This document shows positions 34,172 to 44,046 of a DNA stretch of 64,000 bases, piece after piece. Where the stretch lies: positions 62,001 to 126,000 of the forward strand of contig NZ_QOIN01000028.1 in assembly GCF_003323715.1 (NCBI RefSeq), read 5' to 3'. Numbering within the stretch: position 1 is the first letter of the stretch; each line of letters starts with the position of its first letter. Source of the DNA: Streptomyces diacarni. Its GTDB lineage: Bacteria; Actinomycetota; Actinomycetes; Streptomycetales; Streptomycetaceae. The position numbers and the translations under genes were made by a program. The notes under the pieces were generated by a model that ran no database searches, was not told the origin of the DNA, and saw nothing but the letters and a program-made list of their open reading frames with translations.

Positions 34172-35716
34172 ATGCTCACGGGCAGCCGGCCGAGTGGCAG
34201 CAGTCAGGAGATCAGCACCTACCGGGGCCAGGACCAGGCGTCCTTGCGGGCGGGACGGCTGGGCACGACGGGGCTGCTGCTGTCCGTCCTGGCCGCGACC
34301 GCGCCCCTGATGACCGTCGCGGGGGTGATGGCCACGACCTACGCCGTCATGGGCGTCGTGGGTCTGCCGCTGCTCTTCGTGATCCTCGGCGTCCTCATGG
34401 CGCTGTTCGGCATCGGGTACGCCGAGATGAGCCGCCACGTGCACAACGCGGGCGCCTTCTACGCCTACATCGCCCGGGGCCTTGGCGGGCTCGCCGGAGC
34501 CTGCGCCTCCTACGTGGCGCTCGTCGCCTACAGCGCGCTCCAGGTCGGGGTCTACGGCATCTTCGGCTTCGAGGTCGCCGGGCTGCTGGAGAAGTTCTTC
34601 GCGGTGAGCGTCGCCTGGTGGATCCCGTCGCTGGCCGCTCTCGTGATGACCGGGGTGCTGGGCGCGCGCAAGATCGACCTGAACGCGAAGGTCGTGGGGG
34701 TCGTACTGATCTGCGAGGTGCTGCTCGTCCTGGTCATCGACGTCGCCTACGCCGCCGACCCCGGGCCGCAGGGCCTCTCGCTGCACGCCTTCGACCCGGA
34801 CACGCTCACCGGGGCCGGACTGGGCACGGCCCTGTGCTTCACCGTCGCCGCGTTCCTCGGCTTCGAACAGGCGCCCGTCTACGCGGAGGAGACCGACCGG
34901 CCGCAGACCGTCGTGCGCCGAGTGATGTTCCTGGCCGTCGGCATCATCGCCGTCTTCTACGCGGTGACGGCCTGGCTCATCAGCGTCGCCACGGGGCCCG
35001 ACGGGGTGGTGGCCGCCGCGCGCCAGGAGAGCTCGGGGCTCATCTTCACCCTCGCCGAGCCCCGCCTGGGGACCGTCTTCACCGACGTGCTGCACGTCTT
35101 CTTCGTCACCGGCGCCTTCGGCTGCATGCTCGCCTTCCACAACGTGGTGGCGCGCTACGCCTTCGCCATGGGACGCGAGGGGCTGCTGCCGCGCGCGGTG
35201 GGCCGGGCCTCCGCGGGCACGGGGGCGCCCGCGCTCGGCTCGCTGCTCCAGACGCTGGTGTCCGCCGTGGTCGTCGCCGCCTTCGTCGCCGTCGACGACA
35301 AGCCGCACGGCGACCCGAGCGCACCGGTCCTCCACCTGTTCACCTGGATGGGCAACGTCGGCGCGCTCGGTGTCATCCTGCTGATGACCGTCACCTCGAT
35401 CGCCGTCATCGTCTTCTTCGCCCGGCGCGGCTCCGCCGGGGCGCAGGCCGGACGGCTGGTCTGCTCGGCGCTGGCCGCCGTCGGACTCGGCTTCGTCTTC
35501 GGCTACGCCGTCAAGGACTTCGACGTACTGGTCGGTGCCGCGTCGGGTTCGGCGCTCGGCTGGGTGCTGCCCGGCATCATCGGCGCCGCGGCCGTCGTCG
35601 GCCTGACCGTCGGCCTGGTGCTGCGGGCCCGCGCCCCGCACACCTTCGCCCGCATCGGGCAGGGCAACGAGGCCTTCCGCCTGGACCAGGCCGCGGGCCG
35701 GCAGCAGGACCGGTGA
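34172..35716 (+). CDS. APC family amino acid permease
   Basis: 514 residues from ATG 34172 (GGAAGGAATC upstream). About 12-13 membrane helices; the first reads TGLLLSVLAATAPLMTVAGV, with the GxG-type substrate loop AEMSRHVHNAGAFYAYIARG characteristic of APC transporters. Another marker is GFEQAPVYAEETDRPQ in helix 6. It probably imports an amino acid or polyamine; specificity cannot be told. Confidence 0.92.
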   Translation: MLTGSRPSGSSQEISTYRGQDQASLRAGRLGTTGLLLSVLAATAPLMTVAGVMATTYAVMGVVGLPLLFVILGVLMALFGIGYAEMSRHVHNAGAFYAYIARGLGGLAGACASYVALVAYSALQVGVYGIFGFEVAGLLEKFFAVSVAWWIPSLAALVMTGVLGARKIDLNAKVVGVVLICEVLLVLVIDVAYAADPGPQGLSLHAFDPDTLTGAGLGTALCFTVAAFLGFEQAPVYAEETDRPQTVVRRVMFLAVGIIAVFYAVTAWLISVATGPDGVVAAARQESSGLIFTLAEPRLGTVFTDVLHVFFVTGAFGCMLAFHNVVARYAFAMGREGLLPRAVGRASAGTGAPALGSLLQTLVSAVVVAAFVAVDDKPHGDPSAPVLHLFTWMGNVGALGVILLMTVTSIAVIVFFARRGSAGAQAGRLVCSALAAVGLGFVFGYAVKDFDVLVGAASGSALGWVLPGIIGAAAVVGLTVGLVLRARAPHTFARIGQGNEAFRLDQAAGRQQDR

Positions 35717-35730
35717 ACCGCGCCCGGGCA

Positions 35731-35786
35731 GCCGGCCGGCGGCGGGTCAGCGGCGTCGCCGGCCGGCGGCGGGGGTCAGTGGCGTC
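35731..35786. repeat. 27/29-bp tandem duplication covering a stop codon
   Basis: 35731-35757 and 35758-35786 are the same sequence, the second with two extra G and one C/T change. The second copy includes the TGA stop (minus strand, 35776-35778) of the GH65 gene; the first carries a second in-frame-like stop further on. It repeats the pattern seen at 11307-11354. Confidence 0.9.
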
Positions 35787-38124
35787 GCGCGGGCCGGCGC
35801 CCCGCCGGCTGTTCGGGGCGGGTGCGCGGCGGATGGCTGCGCAGCCGGTGGGTGCGGGGTGAGCCGGCCTTCGCGGTGAACGGTTCGCCGCAGTGCAGCA
35901 GCCGCAGCGGCTCGCCTTCCAGCAGCGTGTAGGTCACCGACGTGCTCTCGATCTCCACCCGGAGCCTGCGGCCGAGGATCTGGACCGCGAAGGTCAGCCG
36001 GCGCAGCTGGTCCGGCAGCGTGGGGGAGAAGTCGAGCGTGCCGTCGCTGTGCCGCATCCCGCCGAAGCCGGCCACCAGCGCGATCCAGGTGCCGGCGAGC
36101 GAGGCGATGTGCAGCCCGTCGCGGGTGTTGTTCTCCAGGTCCTCCAGGTCCATCAGCGCCGCCTCGCCCGTGTAGTCGTAGGCGAGTTGGAGGTGCCCGA
36201 CCTCGGCGGCCATCACCGCCTGGCAGCAGGCGGACAGCGACGAGTCGCGGACCGTCATCTGCTCGTAGTAGGCGAAGTTGCGCTCCTTCTGCTCCTCGGA
36301 GAAGGCGTCACCGCGCTTGTACATGGCCAGTACCAGGTCGGCCTGTTTGATGACCTGCTTGCGGTACAGGTCGAAGTAGGGGAAGTGCAGCAGCAGCGGG
36401 TACTGCTCGGGGCGGGTGGCGCCGAAGTCCCACAGCTGGTGCCCGGTGAAGCCCGCCGACTGCTCGTGCACGCCCAGCGCCTCGTTGAACGGTATGGCCA
36501 CGGCGTCGGCCGCGTCCCGCCACGCGGCGGCCTCCTCGTCGCCGACGCCGAGGGCCGCCGCCTGTGCGCCGTACCGCTCCACGGCGTCGGCCGCCGCCCG
36601 CAGGTTCGACTGGGCCATCAGGTTGGTGTAGAGGTTGTCGTCCGTGACGGCGCTGTACTCGTCGGGCCCCGTCACCCCGTCGAAGTGGAAGGTGCCGTGG
36701 TGGTCGTGGTGGCCCAGCGAGTGCCACAACCGGGCCGTCTCGACCAAGATCTCCACCCCCGTCTCCCGCTCGAAGTCGGTGTCGCCGCTGGCGGCGACGT
36801 ACCGCACCACGGCCTCCGCGATGTCGGCGTTGACGTGGAAGGCCGCCGTGCCGGCCGGCCAGTACGCCGAGCACTCCGAGCCGTCGATCGTGCGCCAGGG
36901 GAACGTGGCGCCGCGCAGGCCCAGTTGCCGCGCCCGGGCGCGGGCCGCCGGCAGCGTCTCCTGGCGCCAGCGCAGGGCCTCGGCCACGGCGGACGGCGAG
37001 GTGTAGGTGAGGACGGGCAGCACGAACGACTCGCCGTCCCAGAAGGTGTGCCCGTCGTACCCCGAGCCGGTCAGCCCCTTGGAGGGGATGGCGCGCTTCT
37101 CGGCCCGCGCCCCGGCCTGGAGCACGTGGAAGAGCGCGAAGCGCACCGCCTGCTGGATCTCGGCGTCGCCGTCGACCTCCACGTCCGCGCGCGACCAGAA
37201 GGCGTCCAGGTAGGAGCGCTGCGCATCCACCAGACCCTGCCAGCCCGCGGTGCGGGCGCCGGCGAGGGCCGCGTCCACCTGGTCGCGGACGGCGGGCAGC
37301 GAACGCACCCCCGACCAGCCGTAGGAGACCAGCTTCTCGACGCGCAGCGGCTGTCCCGGGGACAGCTGCGAGGTGACGGTCAGCCGGGCGACGTTCTCAC
37401 CGCTCTCGGCACCGGTGACGGTGGACTCGGGCCCGTGCACCACGTGGTCCGCCGCCGAGCCCACCCGCAGCCCGCTGGTCTGTGTACGGTGCACCAGGCG
37501 CAGCCGCATGTCGGAGGCGAAGTCCTCCTCGGGCGTGAGGACGTCCTCCAGCGCGGCCGCCACCCGCGGGTCGCCGCCGCTCTTGTGGGGGAGCTGCTCG
37601 TTGGCCACCAGCTCCGACTGGACGACGACGCGCACGTCCGACTCCAGCGGCTCCACCTCGTAGGCGACGGCCGCGATGGCGCGCTGGGTGAAGGAGACCA
37701 GCCGGGTCGAGGTCACCCGCACGGTGCACCCTGCGGGCGAGGTCCACTCGCAGACCCGGCGCAGCAGGCCGGAGCGCAGGTCGAGGGTCCGCTCGTGGGA
37801 GCGGAGCCTGCCGTAGCGCACGTCGAACGGCTCGTCGTTGACGAGCAGCCGCATCACCTTGCCGTTGGTGACGTTGATGACGGTCTGGCCCGACTCGGGA
37901 TAGCCGAAGCCGGATTCCGCGTACGGCAGCGGGTGCAGCTCGTGCACCCCGTTGAGGTAGGTGCCCGGCAGCCCGTGCGGTTCGCCCTCGTCGAGGTTGC
38001 CGCGCCATCCGATGTGCCCGTTGGAGAGGGCGAAGACGGATTCGCTCTGCGGCAGGATGTCCAGGCGGAGCTCGTTCTCGTGCAGCGTCCAGGGCTGTAC
38101 CGCGAAGCAGGAGTGGCTGATCAC
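35776..38124 (-). CDS. Glycoside hydrolase family 65 (disaccharide phosphorylase)
   Basis: 782 residues from GTG 38124, whose codon overlaps the HAD stop as GTGA; the longer open frame upstream is antisense-like and not used. The N-terminal beta-sandwich starts [28 protein letters not shown]. The (alpha/alpha)6 catalytic domain has [19 protein letters not shown] and the acid Glu in [21 protein letters not shown]65 enzymes phosphorolyse maltose, trehalose or kojibiose to beta-glucose 1-phosphate. The upstream HAD protein would then act as beta-phosphoglucomutase. The C-terminal tail is basic and Pro-rich ([20 protein letters not shown]) and is not part of the fold. Confidence 0.93.
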   Translation of the reverse strand: MISHSCFAVQPWTLHENELRLDILPQSESVFALSNGHIGWRGNLDEGEPHGLPGTYLNGVHELHPLPYAESGFGYPESGQTVINVTNGKVMRLLVNDEPFDVRYGRLRSHERTLDLRSGLLRRVCEWTSPAGCTVRVTSTRLVSFTQRAIAAVAYEVEPLESDVRVVVQSELVANEQLPHKSGGDPRVAAALEDVLTPEEDFASDMRLRLVHRTQTSGLRVGSAADHVVHGPESTVTGAESGENVARLTVTSQLSPGQPLRVEKLVSYGWSGVRSLPAVRDQVDAALAGARTAGWQGLVDAQRSYLDAFWSRADVEVDGDAEIQQAVRFALFHVLQAGARAEKRAIPSKGLTGSGYDGHTFWDGESFVLPVLTYTSPSAVAEALRWRQETLPAARARARQLGLRGATFPWRTIDGSECSAYWPAGTAAFHVNADIAEAVVRYVAASGDTDFERETGVEILVETARLWHSLGHHDHHGTFHFDGVTGPDEYSAVTDDNLYTNLMAQSNLRAAADAVERYGAQAAALGVGDEEAAAWRDAADAVAIPFNEALGVHEQSAGFTGHQLWDFGATRPEQYPLLLHFPYFDLYRKQVIKQADLVLAMYKRGDAFSEEQKERNFAYYEQMTVRDSSLSACCQAVMAAEVGHLQLAYDYTGEAALMDLEDLENNTRDGLHIASLAGTWIALVAGFGGMRHSDGTLDFSPTLPDQLRRLTFAVQILGRRLRVEIESTSVTYTLLEGEPLRLLHCGEPFTAKAGSPRTHRLRSHPPRTRPEQPAGRRPARRH

Positions 38125-38936
38125 CTGGCGTCCTCCTGGTCGTCGGGGGCATCGGGGGCATCGGGGGCATCGGGGGCATCGGGGCGCGCGTTGTCCTCGG
38201 CCGCGTCCGTCAGCGCGCTCAGGTCCGGCACGACGGTGTCGGCGCCGTGGGCGCGCAGCGCGTCGGCCTGGCCCGTGCGGTCGACGCCGACGACGTACCC
38301 GAAGTGGCCCGCGCGGCCGGCGTCCATACCCGCCAGCGCGTCCTCGAAGACGGCCGAGGCGCCCGGTTCCACGGCCAGGTCGTGCGCGGCGGCGAGGAAG
38401 GTGTCGGGGCGGGGTTTGCCGGGCAGCCCGCGCTCCCTCGCCACCACGCCGTCGATCCGTACGTCGAATCGGTCCTCGATGCCGACGGAGGCGAGGACGT
38501 CCCGGCAGTTGGCGCTGGAGGAGACGACGGCGGTCGCCAGCCCCGCCGCGCGCACCGCGTGCAGATAGCGCACGGAGCCGTCGTACGCCTCCACGCCGTC
38601 CTCGCGGATCTTCTCCAGCAGCAGCGCGTTCTTTCGGTTGCCCAGTCCGGCCACGGTCTCGCGCTCGGGCGCGTCGTCGGGCGTGCCCTCGGGCAGGTCG
38701 ATCCCGCGCGAGGCGAGGAAGGTGCGGACGCCGTCGGCCCTGGGGCGTCCGTCCACGTAGGCGTCGTAGTCCGCGACCGGGTCGAAGGCTGCGAAGCCGG
38801 GCCCGTCGCGCCCGCGCAGATAGGCGTCGAACATCTCCTTCCACGCGGCGGCGTGCACGACGGCGGTCTTGGTGAGGACACCGTCGAGGTCGAACAGGCA
38901 TGCGCGGATGCCGTCGGGCAGACCGAGCTTCGTCAT
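38121..38936 (-). CDS. HAD-IA hydrolase, probable beta-phosphoglucomutase
   Basis: 271 residues from ATG 38936. Catalytic DLDGVLTKT (Asp nucleophile and acid/base Asp about 15/17), cap domain, [10 protein letters not shown] (motif II Ser), GKPRPDTFL (Lys) and [14 protein letters not shown] (motif IV). The cap-bearing DxDGVL(T/V)xT form and coupling to a GH65 phosphorylase fit conversion of beta-glucose 1-phosphate to glucose 6-phosphate. The C-terminus carries a DAP repeat ([20 protein letters not shown]) encoded by exact 9-bp repeats. It overlaps GH65 by four bases. Confidence 0.88.
   Translation of the reverse strand: MTKLGLPDGIRACLFDLDGVLTKTAVVHAAAWKEMFDAYLRGRDGPGFAAFDPVADYDAYVDGRPRADGVRTFLASRGIDLPEGTPDDAPERETVAGLGNRKNALLLEKIREDGVEAYDGSVRYLHAVRAAGLATAVVSSSANCRDVLASVGIEDRFDVRIDGVVARERGLPGKPRPDTFLAAAHDLAVEPGASAVFEDALAGMDAGRAGHFGYVVGVDRTGQADALRAHGADTVVPDLSALTDAAEDNARPDAPDAPDAPDAPDDQEDAR
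38145..38180. repeat. 9-bp tandem repeat, four copies, in the HAD gene
   Basis: GGGGGCATC repeated four times without change (38145-38180), encoding DAP tripeptides on the minus strand just before the stop codon. Confidence 0.95.
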
Positions 38937-39046
38937 GCGTGCCGGGTCCCCTGGCCACGGGGGCGGCATGCGTGCTGGTGGGCATTGCCGCCCGGGTGGG
39001 CGCCCGCGGGCCCCGGCCATCCGGCCCCGCGCGCCCGAGGCCCCGG

Positions 39047-40885
<1,839 letters not shown>

Positions 40886-40902
40886 CTACGGGCCAACTGA
40901 CC

Positions 40903-42363
40903 TCAGGTCGCCTGTCGTTCAGCGCCCCGGGCATCCGGCGAGGAGCGCTCACCACCGCCCCCGGGAGGGCGCTCCTCGCCGCCCGGGGACGAGTGCTCCT
41001 CCTCGCCACGGGAGGGGCGCCGCGGCGTGCCCGCCGGGACGGTCCGCTCGCCTGCGGCCTGGTCCGCCGGGGTGTGCTGTGGCGGGACGGGCGGCCCCGG
41101 GGCCCTGCGCTGCTCGTCCATCCGGCGCCACTCGGGCCGCAGCCCGGTCAGGTTGGTCGTCAGGAAGTAGGCGGCGCCGCCCGCGCACAGCACAGGGGCC
41201 AGCCCGAAGGACGCCACGGCCGCGCCGGCGAGCAGTCCGCCCAGCGGGATGCCGGCCCAGGCCAGCGAGTCGCCCAGCGCGTTGACCCGGCCCCGCAGCC
41301 CGTCGGGGACCCGCTCGAAGTTGACGGCCCCCAGTATCGGGTTGATGAAGCCCGCGCCGAACCCGCTGAGCGCGAAGACCACGGGCACCACCCACAGCGG
41401 GACGTCCACCGCCAGGATCACAAACCGTGGCGCGCCCGCGAGCAGGAACCCGGCGAAGAACACCACGCGGCGCGGCATGCGGTGCCCGATGGCCGCCGCG
41501 ACGAGGCTCCCGGCGACCGCCGCGAGCCCCAGCGAGCTGTTGGCCAGTCCCATCGCCTCAGGGCCGTGGCCCGACTCGCGCGCCCAGACCGGGACCAGCA
41601 GCGAGTTGAACGCCGCGTCCAGCAGATTGGTCACGCCCACCATGACGATGACGGTGAGCAGCAGCCCGTCACCGCGCAGGAAGCGGAACCCCTCGCCCAT
41701 GCGCTGCCAGTAGCCGGGCTGGGGGCCGCCCGCAACGGCGGGCGGGGCTTCCTCGTCCGCCGCCTGGCGCCGCCGGTGCGGCAGCGCCAGGACGACGACG
41801 AGGGAGCCCGACGCGAAACAGACCGCGATGGCGATGAGCGCGGTGGGCGCACCGAGCAGCGCCACCACCGTGCCGCCTGCCGCGGGGCCGACCGTGGAGG
41901 CCAGCCGTTCGGTCACCCCGGCGAGGCCCGCCGCGCGCTCCAGCGGCACCAGGCCGCGCGCCGCGGCCTGCGGGACCATGATCTCCTTGGACAGGTCGCC
42001 GGGGCCCCGTGCCGCGCCGATCACCGCGACCAGGAGCAGCAGCAGCCAGAACGAGAGCACGTCCACCAGGTGCAGCACCGCGACCGCGGTGATCGCCGCC
42101 GCGCTGACCACATCGGTGATCCACGAGACCGTGCGCGGCCCCACCAGGTCCACGAGAGGCCCGGTGAAGGCCTTGACGAGGACGTAGGGCGCCAGCTCGC
42201 AGAGCGAGACCAGACCGGTCTGCGCCGTGCTGCCCGTCGTCACGAGCACGAACCAGGGGAGCGCGATGGCCGATATCCGGGTGCCGGTCAAGGAGACCGC
42301 CATCGCCGTCAGGACACCCGCCAGCGGGCGGATGCTCCTGCTCCGCCGGGGGTGCTCCGTCAT
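40903..42363 (-). CDS. MFS transporter
   Basis: 486 residues from ATG 42363. About 12 membrane helices (LAGVLTAMAVSLTGTRISAI onward) with the internal GARGPGDLSKEI and ALLGAPTALIAIAV stretches of MFS_3/enterobactin-exporter-like proteins. A hydrophilic tail of about 70 residues, rich in Pro/Gly/Glu, follows the last helix. Substrate unknown; exporters of this type often handle siderophores or drugs. It is divergent from the response regulator (140-base gap). Confidence 0.88.
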   Translation of the reverse strand: MTEHPRRSRSIRPLAGVLTAMAVSLTGTRISAIALPWFVLVTTGSTAQTGLVSLCELAPYVLVKAFTGPLVDLVGPRTVSWITDVVSAAAITAVAVLHLVDVLSFWLLLLLVAVIGAARGPGDLSKEIMVPQAAARGLVPLERAAGLAGVTERLASTVGPAAGGTVVALLGAPTALIAIAVCFASGSLVVVLALPHRRRQAADEEAPPAVAGGPQPGYWQRMGEGFRFLRGDGLLLTVIVMVGVTNLLDAAFNSLLVPVWARESGHGPEAMGLANSSLGLAAVAGSLVAAAIGHRMPRRVVFFAGFLLAGAPRFVILAVDVPLWVVPVVFALSGFGAGFINPILGAVNFERVPDGLRGRVNALGDSLAWAGIPLGGLLAGAAVASFGLAPVLCAGGAAYFLTTNLTGLRPEWRRMDEQRRAPGPPVPPQHTPADQAAGERTVPAGTPRRPSRGEEEHSSPGGEERPPGGGGERSSPDARGAERQAT

Positions 42364-42502
42364 AGCCCGCACTCTAAGGGGTGCGGGCCCGCGGTCGCCG
42401 AGCCGCCCCGGGACCGCGGGAGTCCCCGCGCCCCGGGTGCCGAACGGCCCCTACTCACCGGGCGGGCCATGCCCCAGGCTGGGGGCGTTCCGAGGAGGTC
42501 AA

Positions 42503-43348
42503 GTGCCGGGTTCCGACAGCCGGGGCGCGAGGTCAGCGCGTCCCGCCGCCCCTGTCCGGGTGTTTCTGCTCGACGACCACGAGGTGGTGCGGCGCGGGCT
42601 GCGCGACCTCCTGGAAGCGGAGGACGACCTCAGCGTCGTCGGCGAGGCCTGCGACGCGGCGCAGGCGCTGGCCAGGGTCCCCGCGCTGAGACCCGACGTG
42701 GCCGTGCTCGACGTGCGGCTCGGCAGCGGCACGGGACCGGGCGAGAACGGCGGGACGGGACCGGGCGGGAACGGCGGCGCGGGGCCGAGGGCGGACAGCG
42801 GCGAGAGGACCGGGGAGGGCGGCGGCGACCACGGGGGCGTCGAGGTCTGCCGCGAGCTGCGGGCGCTGAGCCCCGACCTGGTCTGCCTCATGCTGACCTC
42901 GTTCGACGACGACGAGGCGCTGTTCGACGCGGTCATGGCGGGCGCCGCCGGGTACGTGCTCAAGCAGATCAGGGGCGCCGACCTGGTGAGCGCGATCCGG
43001 ACGGTGGCGTCCGGCGGCTCGCTGATCGACCCGGGCACGCGGGCGCGGGTCACGGCGCGCGCCGCGGCGCCGGGGACGGGCCGTGAGGGCCGGGCCGTAC
43101 CGGCCGAGCTGGCGCGGCTCACCCCGCGCGAACGCGAGGTGCTGACCCTGGTGGGGGAGGGGCTGACCAACCGGCAGATCGGTGAGCGGCTCTTCCTCGC
43201 GGAGAAGACCGTCAAGAACCGGATCTCGGCGATCCTGGGCAAGCTCGGCGTGGGGCGGCGGGTGCAGGCCGCGGTGCTCGCCGAGCGGCTCGGTCGGGAG
43301 AGCCCCGCCCCCGGTGGCGGCCCCCTGCCGGGAGACCTCACACCGTAG
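42503..43348 (+). CDS. LuxR/NarL-type response regulator with a Gly-rich insertion in the receiver
   Basis: 281 residues from GTG 42503 with GAGGAGG at 42492. Receiver: acidic pair Asp24/Asp25 (LLDDHEVVRRGLRDLLEAE), phospho-acceptor Asp70 (VAVLDVRL), LTSF and Lys154 (GYVLKQ). The HTH is LTPREREVLTLVGEGLTNRQ and IGERLFLAEKTVKNRISAIL, as in DosR/DevR. Directly after DVRL, where relatives have about PDGNG, an insertion of some 35 residues occurs (GTGPGENG-GTGPGGNG-GAGPRADS, then GERTGEGGGDHG). It lies on the beta3-alpha3 loop beside the phosphorylation site. Partner is probably the DosS-like kinase. Confidence 0.92.
   Translation: MPGSDSRGARSARPAAPVRVFLLDDHEVVRRGLRDLLEAEDDLSVVGEACDAAQALARVPALRPDVAVLDVRLGSGTGPGENGGTGPGGNGGAGPRADSGERTGEGGGDHGGVEVCRELRALSPDLVCLMLTSFDDDEALFDAVMAGAAGYVLKQIRGADLVSAIRTVASGGSLIDPGTRARVTARAAAPGTGREGRAVPAELARLTPREREVLTLVGEGLTNRQIGERLFLAEKTVKNRISAILGKLGVGRRVQAAVLAERLGRESPAPGGGPLPGDLTP
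42728..42799. repeat. 24-bp tandem repeat inside the response regulator
   Basis: Units 42728-42751, 42752-42775 and a diverged 42776-42799 encode GTGPGENG, GTGPGGNG and GAGPRADS. The first two differ by two bases. Confidence 0.85.
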
Positions 43349-43403
43349 GGGCCCGGGCGCCGCGCGGAGCCCCCGCGCGGGCATGCCGTGCCGGCCCACC
43401 GCG

Positions 43404-43781
43404 TCAGCGGGTCTCGCGGAGGCGGTCGAGTTCGCGCCGGTCGCGTTTGGTGGGGCGTCCGGCGCCGCGCTCGCGGCGGGCGACGACGGGGACCTCGGTG
43501 ACGGGCGGCGGAGGAGGAGAGTTGTCCACGTAGGCCTCCGCGGCCACGGGAGCCCCGACCCGCTTCCTGAGCAGGCGCTTGACGACGACGATGCGTTCCC
43601 GCCCGGCGTGCCGCACCCGCACCTCGTCCCCGGCCTTGACCGAGTGCGCCGCCTTCACCCGCTCACCGTTGACCTTGACGTGTCCGCCGCGCGCCGCGGT
43701 CGCCGCCTGGGAGCGGGTCTTCGTCAGCCGCACGGACCAGATCCAGCTGTCGACCCGCACCGGTCCTTCGTCTGCCGTCAT
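43404..43781 (-). CDS. S4-domain RNA-binding protein (Hsp15-like)
   Basis: 125 residues from ATG 43781. S4 domain VRVDSWIWSVRLTKTRSQAATAARGGHVKVNGERVKAAHSVKAGDEVRV is the Hsp15/YrfH pattern (D-WIW-R-KTRS). Hsp15 binds stalled 50S subunits carrying nascent chains. The C-terminus is Pro-rich then basic (RRERGAGRPTKRDRRELDRL). Its start lies only 12 bases from the left end of the inverted-repeat element, so the element forms its promoter region. Confidence 0.9.
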   Translation of the reverse strand: MTADEGPVRVDSWIWSVRLTKTRSQAATAARGGHVKVNGERVKAAHSVKAGDEVRVRHAGRERIVVVKRLLRKRVGAPVAAEAYVDNSPPPPPVTEVPVVARRERGAGRPTKRDRRELDRLRETR

Positions 43782-43792
43782 GCTGTCCGACT

Positions 43793-43958
43793 CTAGGGGC
43801 TTTCGTTTGGATCTGGCTGGGTCAGGGAGCGGGTTCCGGTGCGTGCTCTCGCAAGGCGGAGGAGGGAGTCCCTGCGGAGCAGCGGCGACTGACGACAACG
43901 CCGCGAGAGTGCGTGCCGGGGCCCGCGAGCCCAGCAAGATCCAAACGAGAGGCCCTGG
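43793..43958. mobile_element. 166-bp inverted-repeat element, MITE-like
   Basis: Terminal arms of 29 bp (43793-43821 and 43930-43958) match at 25 of 29 positions when one is reversed; the core TCGTTTGGATCT and its partner AGATCCAAACGA are exact apart from nothing in 12 bases. A second inner pair, 43829-43852 with 43903-43926, matches at 18 of 24 and most mismatches would still pair as G-U in RNA. The middle has no open frame of note. Length, two-ended symmetry and intergenic position fit a miniature inverted-repeat transposable element. No target-site duplication is certain. It could also act as a strong bidirectional terminator. Confidence 0.7.
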
Positions 43959-44046
43959 GGCAGTGCAGGCCGGGCGGGACCCGCTCGGCGGTACCGGCCC
44001 TCTTCCACCCGGCAGGGCGCCGCGAGCGAGCGCACAATGCCGACAT

